Source: Lota lota (lineage: Eukaryota; Chordata; Actinopteri; Gadiformes; Lotidae). From it: a stretch of 64,000 nt of DNA. The position numbers and the translations under genes were made by a program. The stretch spans positions 186,001 to 250,000 of the forward strand of contig JACYXH010000813.1 of assembly GCA_026745465.1 (NCBI GenBank), in the 5' to 3' direction. The notes beneath the pieces were generated by a model, which was not told the DNA's origin, ran no database searches, and worked only from the letters and a program-made list of their open reading frames with translations. Positions 10,182 to 35,800 of the stretch are shown piece after piece (positions within the stretch are counted from its first letter, which is position 1; each line of letters starts with the position of its first letter).

Positions 10182-12450
10182 TGTTACACCGTATTCTGTG
10201 ACCCACCGTAGTCTGTGACCCCAGGGGTTGCTGTTGCACATTTTCTGCAACATGCATGAGTTTGAAGGCATAAAGTCGTTCATGTGCGGAAACATGCACG
10301 AGCTTCAAAGTAAACATCGTATCGCCATCGCTCACTCGGGATGGGTTAGTTCGTTTTGTAAAGCCCGTTGAGTGGATGAAGCAAAGCGGTTGATTTGGCT
10401 CTGTGGTGGCACGATGATGACGGGTCCTTCTTTCTTGATGCAAACGTGAATATAGAAACGGTGTTGGTAAATTCTAAACAGCATTTTACACAGTAGCCTA
10501 TAGTAGGAAATACTCAAAGGCAAATCAACGTAATTAAACGCTGATTGTTGCTTCTTATGGGGAAAGAAGCAACGTTGGTGGATCGTAGTAAACGCCCCAT
10601 CCATAGTATGTGTCTGTAAAATGCTAATCAAATCAAATGTATTTATAAAGCACATTTAATTTCAAGGGGATGGGGGAGAGATCTTTCTTCATTACGAGCC
10701 CCTCTCTGATTGCTCAAACTGTGGTTGTTTTTGTTATAATGCCCACCGTTTTTGATTACTGCAGTATATTAAATAAACTATTAACTAATGCCTGTATGGG
10801 CGTGAAGTGTGCGTGATTGCAGTGACTTGGGTGGATTTGCAGCGTAAGGGTGATTTTAGTGACCTAAGAGCACAATTTTCAAAAAGCCGACAGTATTGCG
10901 CCGAGTATGGTGGCCACTGAAGAGGCAGTAGCCTATAGTTCCAGTGGAAGCACGGCGGGACGAAGCACCCGTCAGCAACCTGTTTTTCATTTGTCATCCT
11001 GTATAATTATTCATGTCTGCGATCATCACAGAATCCACACGCAACAGGAAACAATCCACGATAGGTCACAATCCATGATAGCTGGCCGTCGTAATTTGTG
11101 ACCCCACTGTAAATGCGATTTTCTTTTTTTTAACTTAAACCCCAACCAAATGTGTTCAGGTCATTTGGCATCCTCATATCTGTATGTGTACAACATTATT
11201 AATGTCTGTGATCATCACAGAGTCCACACGCAATAGGAAACCATCCACGATAGGTCACAATCCATGATAGCTGGCCGTCGTATTCTGTGACCCCACTGTA
11301 AATGCGAAAAAATATGTAGTTAAACCCCAACCAAATGTGTTTAGGTCATTTGGCATCCTCATATCTGTATGTGTACAAAATTATTCATGTCTGTGATCAT
11401 CACAGAGTCCACACGCAACAGGAAACCATCCACGGTAGGTCACAGTCCATGATAGCTGGCCGTCGTATTCTGTGAATAATTTTGTACACATACAGATATG
11501 AGGATGCCAAATGACCTGAACACATTTGGTTGGGGTTTAACTACATATTTTCCGCATTTACAGTGGGGTCACAGAATACGATGGTTAGCCGTGGATGGTT
11601 TCATGTTCCGTGTGGACTCTGTGATGATCGCAGACATGAATAATTATACAGGATGACAAATGAAAAACAGGTTGCTGTCAGGTGCTTCGTCCCGCCGTGC
11701 TTCCACTGGAACTATAGGCTACTGCCTCTTCAGTGGCCACCATTCTCCGCGCAATACTGTCGGCTTTTTAAAATTGTGCTCTTAGGTCACTAAAATCGCC
11801 CTTACGCTGCAAATCCACCCAAGTCACTGCCATCACACACACTTCACGCCCATACAGGCATTAGTTCATAGTTTATTTCATAAACTGCAGTAATCAAAAA
11901 ACGGTGGGCATTATAACAAAAACAACCACAGTTTGAGCAATCAGAGAGGGGCACGTAATGAAGAAAGATCTCTCCCCATCCCCTTGTAATTAAATGTGCT
12001 TTATAAATACATTTTATTTGATTAGCATTTTACAGACACATACTACGATCCACCAACGTTGCTTCTTTCCCCATAAGAAGCAACAATCAGCGTTTAATTA
12101 CGTTGATTTACCTTTGAGTATTTCCTACTATAGGCTACTGTGTAAAATGCTGTTTCGAATTGACGAACACCGTTTCTATATTCACGTTTGCATCAAGAAA
12201 GAAGGACCCGTCATCATCGTGCCACCACAGAGCCAAATCAACCCCTTTGCTTCATCCACTCAATGGGCTTTACAAAACGAACTAACCCATCCTGAGTGAG
12301 CGACGGCGATACGATGTTTACTTTGAAGCTCGTGCATGTTTCCGCACATGAACGACTTTGTCCCTTCAAACTCATGCATGTTGCAGAAAATGTGCCACAG
12401 CAACCCCCTGGGATCACAGAATATGGTGGGTCACAGAATACGGTGTAACA
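10182..12450. mobile_element. Foldback-type element with kilobase inverted arms
   Basis: The left end TGTTACACCGTATTCTGTG at 10182 is mirrored at 12450, and the flanks share cctc (10178-10181 and 12451-12454), a possible 4-bp target duplication. The left arm (about 10182-11388) and right arm (about 11473-12450) are inverted copies. The left arm holds extra tandem units of 183-189 bp (starting near 11007, 11195 and 11382). The terminal motif gtattctgtgaccc recurs inside each unit (for example 11279). The mirrored open frames at 10332-10655 and 11994-12299 are just the two arms and are not a gene. No transposase was found and I cannot name the superfamily. Confidence 0.75.
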
Positions 12451-12454
12451 CCTC

Positions 12455-14201
12455 CACCCCCCAGTTCTCGTATATTTCCATATGTGCTTGTTTACGACCT
12501 AACCTATGGTCATAATTTCATTTTCTGTAACATGCATATACATGAACATGGTATATTCGCACAATATTGTGAACAACCCCCAGAAATGATTGATTCTTGG
12601 TTCCTGTGATAGGAAAGGGACGCTGTGATGAGGTACATGTACACAATGTAAGCACAGTTCACGTTGCTTACGAGTTTGAGTTCTATGTTCTATTAAAGAT
12701 AAATGATTTAGCCGGCTTTTACGCCAAACCATAGCGCACTCGTTTTCATAACGACGTTGCGTGTGCGGAACTGCCGTAAATTGTTGCCAAGAGTCGACTG
12801 GGTCTTTTTATACTGTAACGTTCTAGGTTGCATTGTTTGTGTGCATTGTGCTAATGTTGTGATTGGGTGCTCAGGAGAAGGGGGGCGGGCCTTGGGAGTG
12901 AGATATACGGTTAGAGGTTTAGAGAAGTTAATGTTCGTTTTTGTTATAGCGTTCGATAACGTGTGTCTGCCATTAATAAAAGGGAGTTCATCAAAACAAC
13001 CCGTGTGGTGCTTGGACGCATAGAAACAGGGTTGCTACAATATGAAAGAGGGCTTAAAAGACATACAAGATTATCAATTTGGTGGTTCTAGCCCAACCAG
13101 GAGTGATGCAATCCCTTCCTGAGAGGTCATACGAAGATAAAAAAATGTGTTAACATCTCGATTTTTGTTGTGTTAACGGCTATTACTACACTCAACTATT
13201 TGTCATGTTAAAGGAACATTTCTAAGAAGTTATTTGCCTAAATGGCCTTCCATACAAACTCTCCATGTTAACACGCAAAGTTTGGTCGTGTTAAATTGAC
13301 ATTTCTAAGACATGAATTGTTCAAATGGCTTTCCATAGTTGTGTCCACAATGGCTTTTCATAGGATAGAGTTTTCGCGCGACGATGTCGTGACGACTTCG
13401 TATGACGACCAAGGAAATACCGATCACGTGACCTTCATGTACCTGCAGGTTTATTAACTGCACGTTTTTCTCAACAAAAAAAACCCCAGCACCGTTGGTG
13501 TTACCATCCTTATCAGGAAATGGGTAAACAAAAGAGCACCTTTGCATTGTCATTTTATCTTTAAAGTGTTTATACGGATGTTCGTTACTGCCAGTGTTAA
13601 AGTGACAGCGATCAACTTTGTTTTCAAACAAAGAAGTCGGTAGCCATATTTGTTTCCGTCTATGCTTTTTCCGGATTTAGCAGATGTCAAATTCCAATGG
13701 CTAGAATAGCACATGGGACAAAACCGATCTATGCTCTTTCACTGTGACGTAATTCATTTGATTTGACTGGCCGATGTAAAATTAGTTGTTCTCGATATGT
13801 TATTATCTCCAGACTGTAGAGTTGTAGGTGATGAGACAGATGGCAGCACAATGTAGTTCAGTACAGCCCACTAGTTGCCTAATGTAATGTGGGTGAACAT
13901 TAGAAGCCTATGAAAACCAACTTTATGTCTGAGAATCCAGTTCGAATCTTTCTCACGTCGATGTTTTAGAAAAACTTTAAACTTTTTGTAATATGTTGGG
14001 TAAATATTGTTGGAATAGTTTAAACTCATAATTCCGATGCCAATACCAGTGTGAGTGGAAGGCCTCCCCTTTGTCAGCACATAATGGCCTCTAGCTCATA
14101 TAACTGACAGTATTGTGTATAACAGTTACTGTCTGTGACACACAACATACTAGTGATACTGTCACTCTTATATGGCCACATGATGTCCCATATATACAAC
14201 C
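12455..14201. other. Intergenic region, possible LTR remnant, short direct repeat
   Basis: About 12600-13035 has an LTR-like tail (attaataaaaggg, then a T/G-rich end finishing gggttgctaca) but no partner or clear ends. Two imperfect copies of a 54-bp block containing 'acatttctaag' and 'aaatggc.ttccata' start near 13202 and 13289. The minus-strand open frame 13305-13631 (108 aa) resembles nothing I know. A CRE-like tgacgtaa (about 13744) upstream of NSMCE1 could be promoter sequence. Confidence 0.3.
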
Positions 14202-20334
<6,133 letters not shown>

Positions 20335-21051
20335 ACACTGTCTACTGAAATATTTTTTTGGATGGTTTCGTGGAGTAACAACATTAATAACTAGATATAA
20401 ATCAGTTTCTGTTGATCTTGGTCTTATGAGAACCAATGATGAAGTTAACCTTTTTGTGAAAATTACTTACAATTTATTTAACCATCCATTTTGTTCAGTC
20501 ACTGTTACACCATTGTAATGAAACCTCAGTTGGAAGTCTTGTTTTACTTTTATATTAAATATTTATCTTGGATTATGTATTGTATGTCTTTTATTCCTCA
20601 CAAATCTCATAAAATGACTTAGACAGTTCTCAATATATAGAGTGAAAACAGACTTTCTTCATTTCAAGATTCTAGTATCAGAATACACCTACAAGACAAA
20701 CTGTCTTAATTCAACAGGAACCCTGGGATTTGTGGTTTTTGAAAACACCAATTTACAAACTTCCAGACTCCCACTAAAAAGAGGCCTTTTCAGAAAACAA
20801 TTAAAACAGAGCTAAAAGCAGCTGGCTTAAGTGGGATCAGGACAACTACCTAACAGCATCAAACTCGTATTGAATCCCATTCAAGACGCAAAGTCCTGCA
20901 GAAAAGAAGCAAAGAGACAAACGACTATTAGACTAATCATGTGCGAGTACCACATCCAAGCTTCTAGAGAGAACGCTCTGTATAAAAGTTCTGTGTTGGT
21001 GTTGCTGGGGCCAGCGTGTGGAGATCTGAAACAGTCGATTTCCTGAGAGCT

Positions 21052-22201
21052 TCAGGCCTCTTCCAGCTCCACCAGCACCCCATCACAGTCCTTTGGGTGG
21101 AGGAAGATCACAGGTTTGCCGTGGGCGCCGATCTGCGGCTTGGCCGAAAGGGTTCTGATGTTCTTGGCCTTCAGGCCTGCTATCGCCGCATTTATGTCTT
21201 TGACCTGCAACAACGCAGATATAATTAAACACTGATAAGTGTGAGATGAGGCCCTGCTGAATTCACACTGAGTACTGGAACGGTAACTTTGCAATACATA
21301 ACGATAATTTCAATATGTTTGCAAAAATATATAAATTCTTATTTTCCTTTTACTGGGCTGTGCATTCTGTTGTGACACCCCAATTTCCCGTCTAGGATTA
21401 ATAAAGTACATCTTATCTTAAATGTTAGGCTATACATTATATATACTGCTAGGTCTGACAACAATTATCTGGAGAATACATATAGTAAATTAATGTATAA
21501 AAAGCTCTGACGCTGTCTGTAGCAGCCAAGCTGACTTACCTCGATGCAGATGTGGTGCAATCCCCCCGATTTGTTCTTCTGTAGGAAGCCAGAAATCGGG
21601 CTCTTCTCCCCCAGAGGATGGAGGAGTTCAAGCTTTGTGTTTCCGAGCTCAACGAAAACCGTGTAGACCCCGTGATCTGGCAAAGGCAGCTTGTCGCTGA
21701 CCGTCGCACCCAGGACGTCTCGGTACAGCGCCGTAGCCTTCTCAATGTCTGGGACGGCAATGGCGATGTGGTTCAGCCTTCCCAACTTCCACAGGGAGCC
21801 GGGGACCCTCGAGCGAAGAGATGCTGAGATGGAAAGCGCCCTGCTGGGCAGAGTGTGTCTGGCACACCGCGACAGACCTGCAAAATCAACAACAAACAAA
21901 ACCACACGAAATTATAATTGACTGGGTTCATACGGAGCCCATGGCGGAACGTCATTCGATTTTAAAGAAAAGTTTTATTCAAATGGTACTTCTTGCGGTG
22001 GATTTTTCAACAATGCAGGACACCGGTTGAATGACAAGCACAACATTGACTGGTCAAAACTATCCGTGAAACAACTGTTTCAAAGCATTGTCTACCATAA
22101 ACATCCATCTCCAATTTCGAATAGATAAACGTCTGCAATAGATATATGATAATTACATGAACGGCATGATTACCTGCAACCTTCAACACGATCGACGCCA
22201 T
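21052..22201 (-). CDS. mcee: Methylmalonyl-CoA epimerase (3 exons)
   Basis: Mitochondrial matrix enzyme that interconverts the (2S) and (2R) epimers of methylmalonyl-CoA in propionate breakdown, ahead of methylmalonyl-CoA mutase. Coding exons on the minus strand: 22201-22174, 21877-21540, 21204-21052. All are in phase, 172 aa against 176 in human. Residues 1-40 are basic and Ser/Ala-rich with no acidic residues, as in a mitochondrial presequence. Two vicinal-oxygen-chelate modules follow. The expected metal ligands are present: His46 (LNHIAIAV), His117/118 (HHICIE) and Glu168 (VLVELEEA). GFLQKNK.GG and IGAHGKPVIFLHPKDC are family blocks. It is head-to-head with MPHOSPH10 and tail-to-tail with NSMCE1. 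A poly(A) signal on the minus strand lies at 20595-20590. Nothing looks broken. Confidence 0.96.
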
Positions 22202-22320
22202 ATTTCCAACAGTTGTGTGGTATCGTCCGGAACATTGTCTCTAAACCCAGTTCCTATGGGACTGTTTTGCGTGTAACACATACATATGTCCCCACGGCAT
22301 GTCCCCATGTGATCAGGAAG
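22202..22320. promoter_or_regulatory. Bidirectional MCEE/MPHOSPH10 promoter region
   Basis: Only 119 bp separate the MCEE ATG (minus, 22201) from the MPHOSPH10 ATG (plus, 22321), so the two genes must share promoter sequence, with transcription starts possibly inside each other's 5' untranslated region. No TATA box was seen; an E-box-like catgtg is at about 22305. The same head-to-head arrangement is known in mammals. Confidence 0.7.
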
Positions 22321-30201
<7,881 letters not shown>

Positions 30202-32329
30202 ACAGATAAAGAGAGCATATCTCACTGTGTAGATTTGTTTAACGAAAACGCTGCAACCTTTTACCTAGTCAGTGCTTGTAAATGGGTTTTCTTAAAAATA
30301 ATTAAATGCCTTTTGTTCTTCGAATACATTACTGATTCATTTTGAATATATAATTTAATAATTCTGAGATTTAAAGTTTAATCTCAAAGATATAATAATA
30401 TAATCTCAAACATGTTTAAAGTCTGTTAATTAACTATCACAGCATGAGGTAACACAGTGGTGATTGAGCATATGCCCCACTGATGAAAGTCCTTGCATTT
30501 GTAGGATTATGAATGTTACGAACTAGGGGATGTCTGTGTCGATTTAAATCTCAAGCGGCACACATTATGTGACACATTTTCCATCACCCAGCAGGGCTTG
30601 TTCTGCCAGAGAGGGTAGGAGTAGCTAATGCAACAGACTTGCTCTAACACTGACTTGTGTGTGAAACGGCGTACTACTGTCCTTTATTCTGGTATCTGCT
30701 GGCGTTGCCAGTAAACTGACAGCCAACTGACGTCACACAGTTGACACTGTTTGGATCTATGGGAGGTGAGGTCCAAAAACACACCTGTAATTACCGCTTA
30801 TCGTCATAAGTGTTGCCAAAGAAAATGAAAATCATCGAGGTTGCCACTTTAAAGATATGTTATTTCTGCCGCTCAATCAAAGCAACAAAAACCGTCGTTT
30901 GATGACATACCGTGGGATCAACGGAATATCCGGCAGAAACTATGTTCCCGGACGAGTTGGTGTAATAAAGTTTTATTCACGTTACGTTTAGTCACGTTAT
31001 GTAATTTTATTATAATGAAATTGCCGCAAGTAACATACATAACGTTAACTTGCAAAGTTACCATTACATTAATCTACCCAAACATCTGTAGATAATGTTA
31101 TGTGGGGTACTTTACAGCTATAGATAATTTTAAGTGGGGTAGACAGGTACCCGTACCTTAACAATTGCGTCTTACGTTTCAAAGGGTTCCCAATGGATTA
31201 AAATCGCGCTTTCTAAGTGCTCTACAACAGTAAAGCAGGTAAAGAACTGCGTTGCCAATGGAGCTTCAGTGTGGCTGTAACGCAGATAGACAGTATATAA
31301 TACAGGTTAAACTAATTCAACAAACTACATCATTTAGGTAAGACTGACCTTCCATATGTGCATTGGTGGAAACTATCGCGGACTCCTATTAACGGAAACT
31401 TAACGCCTACAAAACGAATACGAGTATGGCTTACTCGTTGAGATTCGTGAACTCCGGATTTGGCTTGCCTATTCACAGACGGTCCACTGTCACCCCGTCA
31501 GCATTTTTCCGTTGAAAATAGGTTTAAAATATGCATATTATTGGCGTTAATACTTAATTGACGTAAAATACTTCACAAAATGTTTGTAAGGGAAAAAAAA
31601 CATTCACCGGCTTATAGTGACGTTTATTAAACGTCACATGCCTCTGTTGATTCACAAGCAACGGCAACTGATAGATCTCATCTAGAAGTGAACTGTGACA
31701 GTGTCTACAGCATAAGAGACAACCCGGGCTGCACAGAGCATAAACAAACCAACAGTGCATCCGACCCACAGTGCACAACATGAATCGTGCACCAATCCTG
31801 CAATCAGCGTCAAATGCGTGCTCTTCAATTGAAATACAACACTAACCCACTTGCGGCCTAATGGCACCTTACACAATATAGATCAGTGCAGGCCACCGTA
31901 GTTGTTAATATTGGGGGGAGGGGTATTCAGGTAGTTGAAATCTCACCGCTGCTTTATTCTACACACGGGATTTTTAAGAACTTAATTATTAAATCAAGAC
32001 TCATTATTCCACTACAACTGGCTCACTTACCATGTAAAGAGTATTGATGCCATTTCTCAAGATGGTCAAGGAACCACACTGACCATTCAGAGCTCAATGA
32101 GTTGATGATGCAGAGCTGCCACTCAGTTATCTGTACCTAGTAGCTATGTTATCTAAAGCCATCGAGGCAGCTCAAAACTGTTCTTTTGATACATATTTTC
32201 CGCAACAGCGAGTGATTATATATTCATTCGAATGTATAATTATTTAACCGTGATTCCAAAGGGTGTCAAGGACTGCCATCTAGTGCTCATATTATCCCAA
32301 TGCACCCGGGGAAACCCCCTCTTTTGTGA
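30202..32329. other. Intergenic MPHOSPH10-IST1, no gene recognised
   Basis: The MPHOSPH10 3' untranslated region begins here. The rest is AT-rich unique or old repeat sequence with scattered open frames (31554-31876 minus) that resemble no family. An ETS-like acggaagtag at about 32349 lies just downstream, close to the likely IST1 start. Confidence 0.4.
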
Positions 32330-32421
32330 CGCAAAAGGGATCGCCAACACGGAAGTAGAAGGTGAACCATCTAACGCCAACAAACTTTCGCTCAAATTTA
32401 GCTCAATCCCGATCAATACAG
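32330..32421 (+). promoter_or_regulatory. Probable IST1 promoter and non-coding first exon
   Basis: A good donor (ATACAG|gtacgg at 32421/32422) ends a segment with no in-frame coding role. It is preceded by an ETS-like site (about 32349), 370 bp before the coding exon whose acceptor is cag at 32792-32794. The transcript start itself cannot be placed. Confidence 0.4.
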
Positions 32422-32804
32422 GTACGGTCCTAGTCGATTACTTACACGCTTTTATTTTATTTGAGTGTTCGCTGTGTTGTTTATCGGTATTGGGAGTTTA
32501 TTAATTAATTAATTTGGTTAGCTAACATGCTAGGGAAATTGCAATAACACCTTAACGTTAACTAAACGGAATAGGAGAAGAAACCAGGGACATTAATCGT
32601 TTGTTAGAATCCCTGACCCATCCAAACAGCAGTAATTTTCATTTTAGTTTAGGTAGACATTTCTCTCCTTTATGCCCTGTCTTGGGACATTTGTTTTTGT
32701 TTTTGGTTTCTGCTGGTAGTCACACTCACATGATTCAGTGACTCATAATAAATCAGTGGGTTTCGACATATTTTAGTGTCTCTGTTAACACACAGATCTC
32801 AGAC

Positions 32805-35800
32805 ATGCTGGGAGGAGGATTTAAAGCTGAGAGACTTAAAGTCAACCTGCGACTTGTCATCAATCGACTCAAGCTCCTAGAGAAAAAGAAAAGTGAGTGA
32901 TTTTGTTAAATCCAATACTCGTACCCTTTTTCGATCGTTGCATAGTTAATATTTTGTACTCCCGGTAACCCTTTCCTCTGCATTGCCATGCTGTATAAAT
33001 AAGGGTAATATTTTTTTCAAACACAGCCGAGCTTGCCCAGAAAGCCAGGAAGGAGATAGCCGATTATCTGTCGGCGGGCAAAGATGAACGTGCACGTATC
33101 CGCGTCGAACACATCATCCGGGAGGACTACCTGGTGGAGGCCATGGAGATCCTGGAGCTCCACTGTGACCTGCTGCTCGCACGCTTTGGCCTCATCCAGT
33201 CTATGAAGTAAGTGGCTGGAGCATGGATGATGAAAAGCTGCCTTGTTTGACAGTGGCTGGATTCCAAAAGTCTGTCTATCGCAATTCGCCTTGTGCTTAC
33301 TGCTTAATCGCCAGATGTTTTCCTCGATCACCAATGTATCCTAACAGGCCAGACATTGTCATCAGAAATTTACTTTCACACTGCCTATGGCCGCAAATAA
33401 CTTACGTGATTGGCTAGGATGTCGAAATGTTGTGATTGGTCGGCTCCATCAACAGTTGGCTTGAAAGGCGCTGATTGAAGCAGCTCAGCTGTTCAATTCA
33501 GTCCCAAATCTAATCTATTAAGTCTTCATTGCGACATTGCCGGTGATCCAACCTCGAATGATCAAGCTTTAGGAAAAAGTATGAAATCTTCTCAATAAAC
33601 CAAGACCAGACATTGATGTATTTGTAAGAACTGGATACACAGCGCCATCACCGATACACAGCATAGTCACCATTGGGGAGCATGTGCATTGGTATGTCAC
33701 TAAACGAGAGCATGTGCAGAACTCATGGATGTATAAGACTTCCTGGTCACCGAGCTGGAGCATGCCTATTATTCAGTATTAGTTGAGCACGAAGTGCTGA
33801 AAATACTGCCACATGCTCAGAGTGGTGATCATGGCCAGAAGCAGCGAGTGTAGGGGCTCCGTCATCGTGGCCATGAGGAGGAGTGTCGGGGCTCCGTCAC
33901 CGTGGTCGTGAGGAGGAGTGTGGGGGCTCCGTCACCGTGGCCATGAGGAGGAGTGTGGGGGCTCCGTCGCCGTGGCCGTGAGGAGGATTGTGGGGGCTCC
34001 GTCACCGTGGTCGTGAGGAGGAGTGTGGGGGCTCCGTCACCGTGGCCATGAGGAGGAGTGTGGGGGCTCTGTCGCCGTGAGGAGGATTGTGGGGGCTCCG
34101 TCGCCGTGGCCGTGAGGAGGAGTGTGGGGGCTCCGTCACCATGGCCATGAGGAGGAGTGTGGGGGCTCCGTCACCGTGGCCATGAGGAGGAGTGTGGGGG
34201 CTCCGTCGCCGTGAGGAGGAGTGTGGGGGCTCCGTCACCATGGCCATGATGAGTGTGGGGGCTCCGTCACCATGGCCGTGAGGAGGAGTGTGGGGGATCA
34301 AGACTAACATTTTGTACTTGTGGCACCAACTTTTTCATTTGGTGGCACCCTCACAAATTTGGTCGCACCCCTTTATTAGCCGCTATGTCGCAGTATTGGC
34401 ATGTTTTTTGTCACATACCATGCATCTGTGTTCAATCCTTTGAACAGATTCACTCACTTTAAATAAGTTGTCATGTTTTTATTGCAGAGGGGGTCTGCCA
34501 GTGCCTCGACATCTTTCCTCACAAACCAACTCTTCGCACTCCTATATCAAAAAGCTCTACCAACTAATAATAACAGGCTGCTAATTGGGTTACTATTATA
34601 CTCCAATTCCAGAATAGTGCATTTCTTTGCATGCTCTTGAATAACGCTAGTGCTGCGGATCAATTGCATTGAAACTTTGCACAATGTCCAAACCACCTTT
34701 TTAGTTTTATGTTCAAAGCGTTCTTCGAACTAGCAACAAGCAGTCTTCATTGGAACTTAAGTGGGTCGTGTTTGAGCCGGGTTGAGTGCTCCATCCCACC
34801 ACTGCTCAAAACCTTGGCACGCAACGCAGTGCCATTAATACCACTCATTATATTAAACACAGAACAAGACTATCGAATCTTCCGACATGTGTTGTCTTTT
34901 CTACTACGCGACGCTGCCCGACAAGGCATTCCGTGACTTGTGCGACCCGCTTTACATTGAAGCTCTGCCGAAACAGAGTCAGACTCGAACAAAAGTGGAT
35001 CCGAAAGACACGGACTTCCTCCACCCAGCAGTTACGTGATATTGCAGTTTTGCTTTCTGAAGCGTTGTTCCAATGGGCTTTAACCAATTAGACCGTTTCA
35101 GAAATTAAATGTCTTCGTCGTGACAGACCTATTTCAAATGTAACATGGTGACGCATCGCCACTATTACATTGTTTGGGGTGAACCCTGTATGTGTGTATG
35201 TGTCCAAATATATACATGGACACATAGATAGATAGATAGATCCTTCTTTTTTTTCGCATGCTAGCTGTGATGCAACCTAGGAAGAAATGACCTCGCATCC
35301 ACATGATAAATGGTAGCAGTGTTGAGCCCTGAGGGGCTTCCATATAAGTGCTGGAGAAGAGGGCCAAACAGCCACGTAGCAGCCTTTGTCTTCCATGGTT
35401 TTGGACTTCTGAATTGTTCTAACTTTTTGGTGATCGCGTTTTCCAGTTCAAGTGTACAGTTCAACAAGGTGTTGTGTGTTTGTGTGACTGAACTGCCTGA
35501 TGCGGTCTGTGATAGGACCATAGCGATAAAGTGTGTGAGAGTGAGAGACACAGTTTTCAAGGTTTGTGTGTGTGTTCTGCCAGGGAATTGGACCCGGGTC
35601 TCCAGGAGTCTGTGTCCACCCTCATCTGGGCCGCTCCGCGACTCCAGTCAGAGGTGGCCGAACTCAAAATAGTAAGTTCCTTATCATAACAAGAATGACC
35701 ACTTTAAAGCATCTAGCCTTCCGGCTGTAAAGAGTGCTAGCAGTGTTCGACTGTCACGACAACAGTACTAATCCGTTGTCATGACCACCACAATGCTGAT

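Noticed and set aside
10332-12299. Two similar open frames (10332-10655 minus, 11994-12299 plus) looking like a duplicated gene
   Set aside because: They are the same sequence read from the two inverted arms of the foldback element; no domain, start context or splice signals.
13305-13631. 108-aa frame upstream of NSMCE1
   Set aside because: No recognisable domain, and it lies where the NSMCE1 promoter should be; cannot be supported as a gene.
34002-34310. Pro/His-rich 102-aa frame
   Set aside because: Artefact of the 35-bp minisatellite in the IST1 intron.
34709-35091. Possible transposase-derived frames in the IST1 intron
   Set aside because: No motif of any transposase family could be identified; short overlapping frames on both strands suggest chance.
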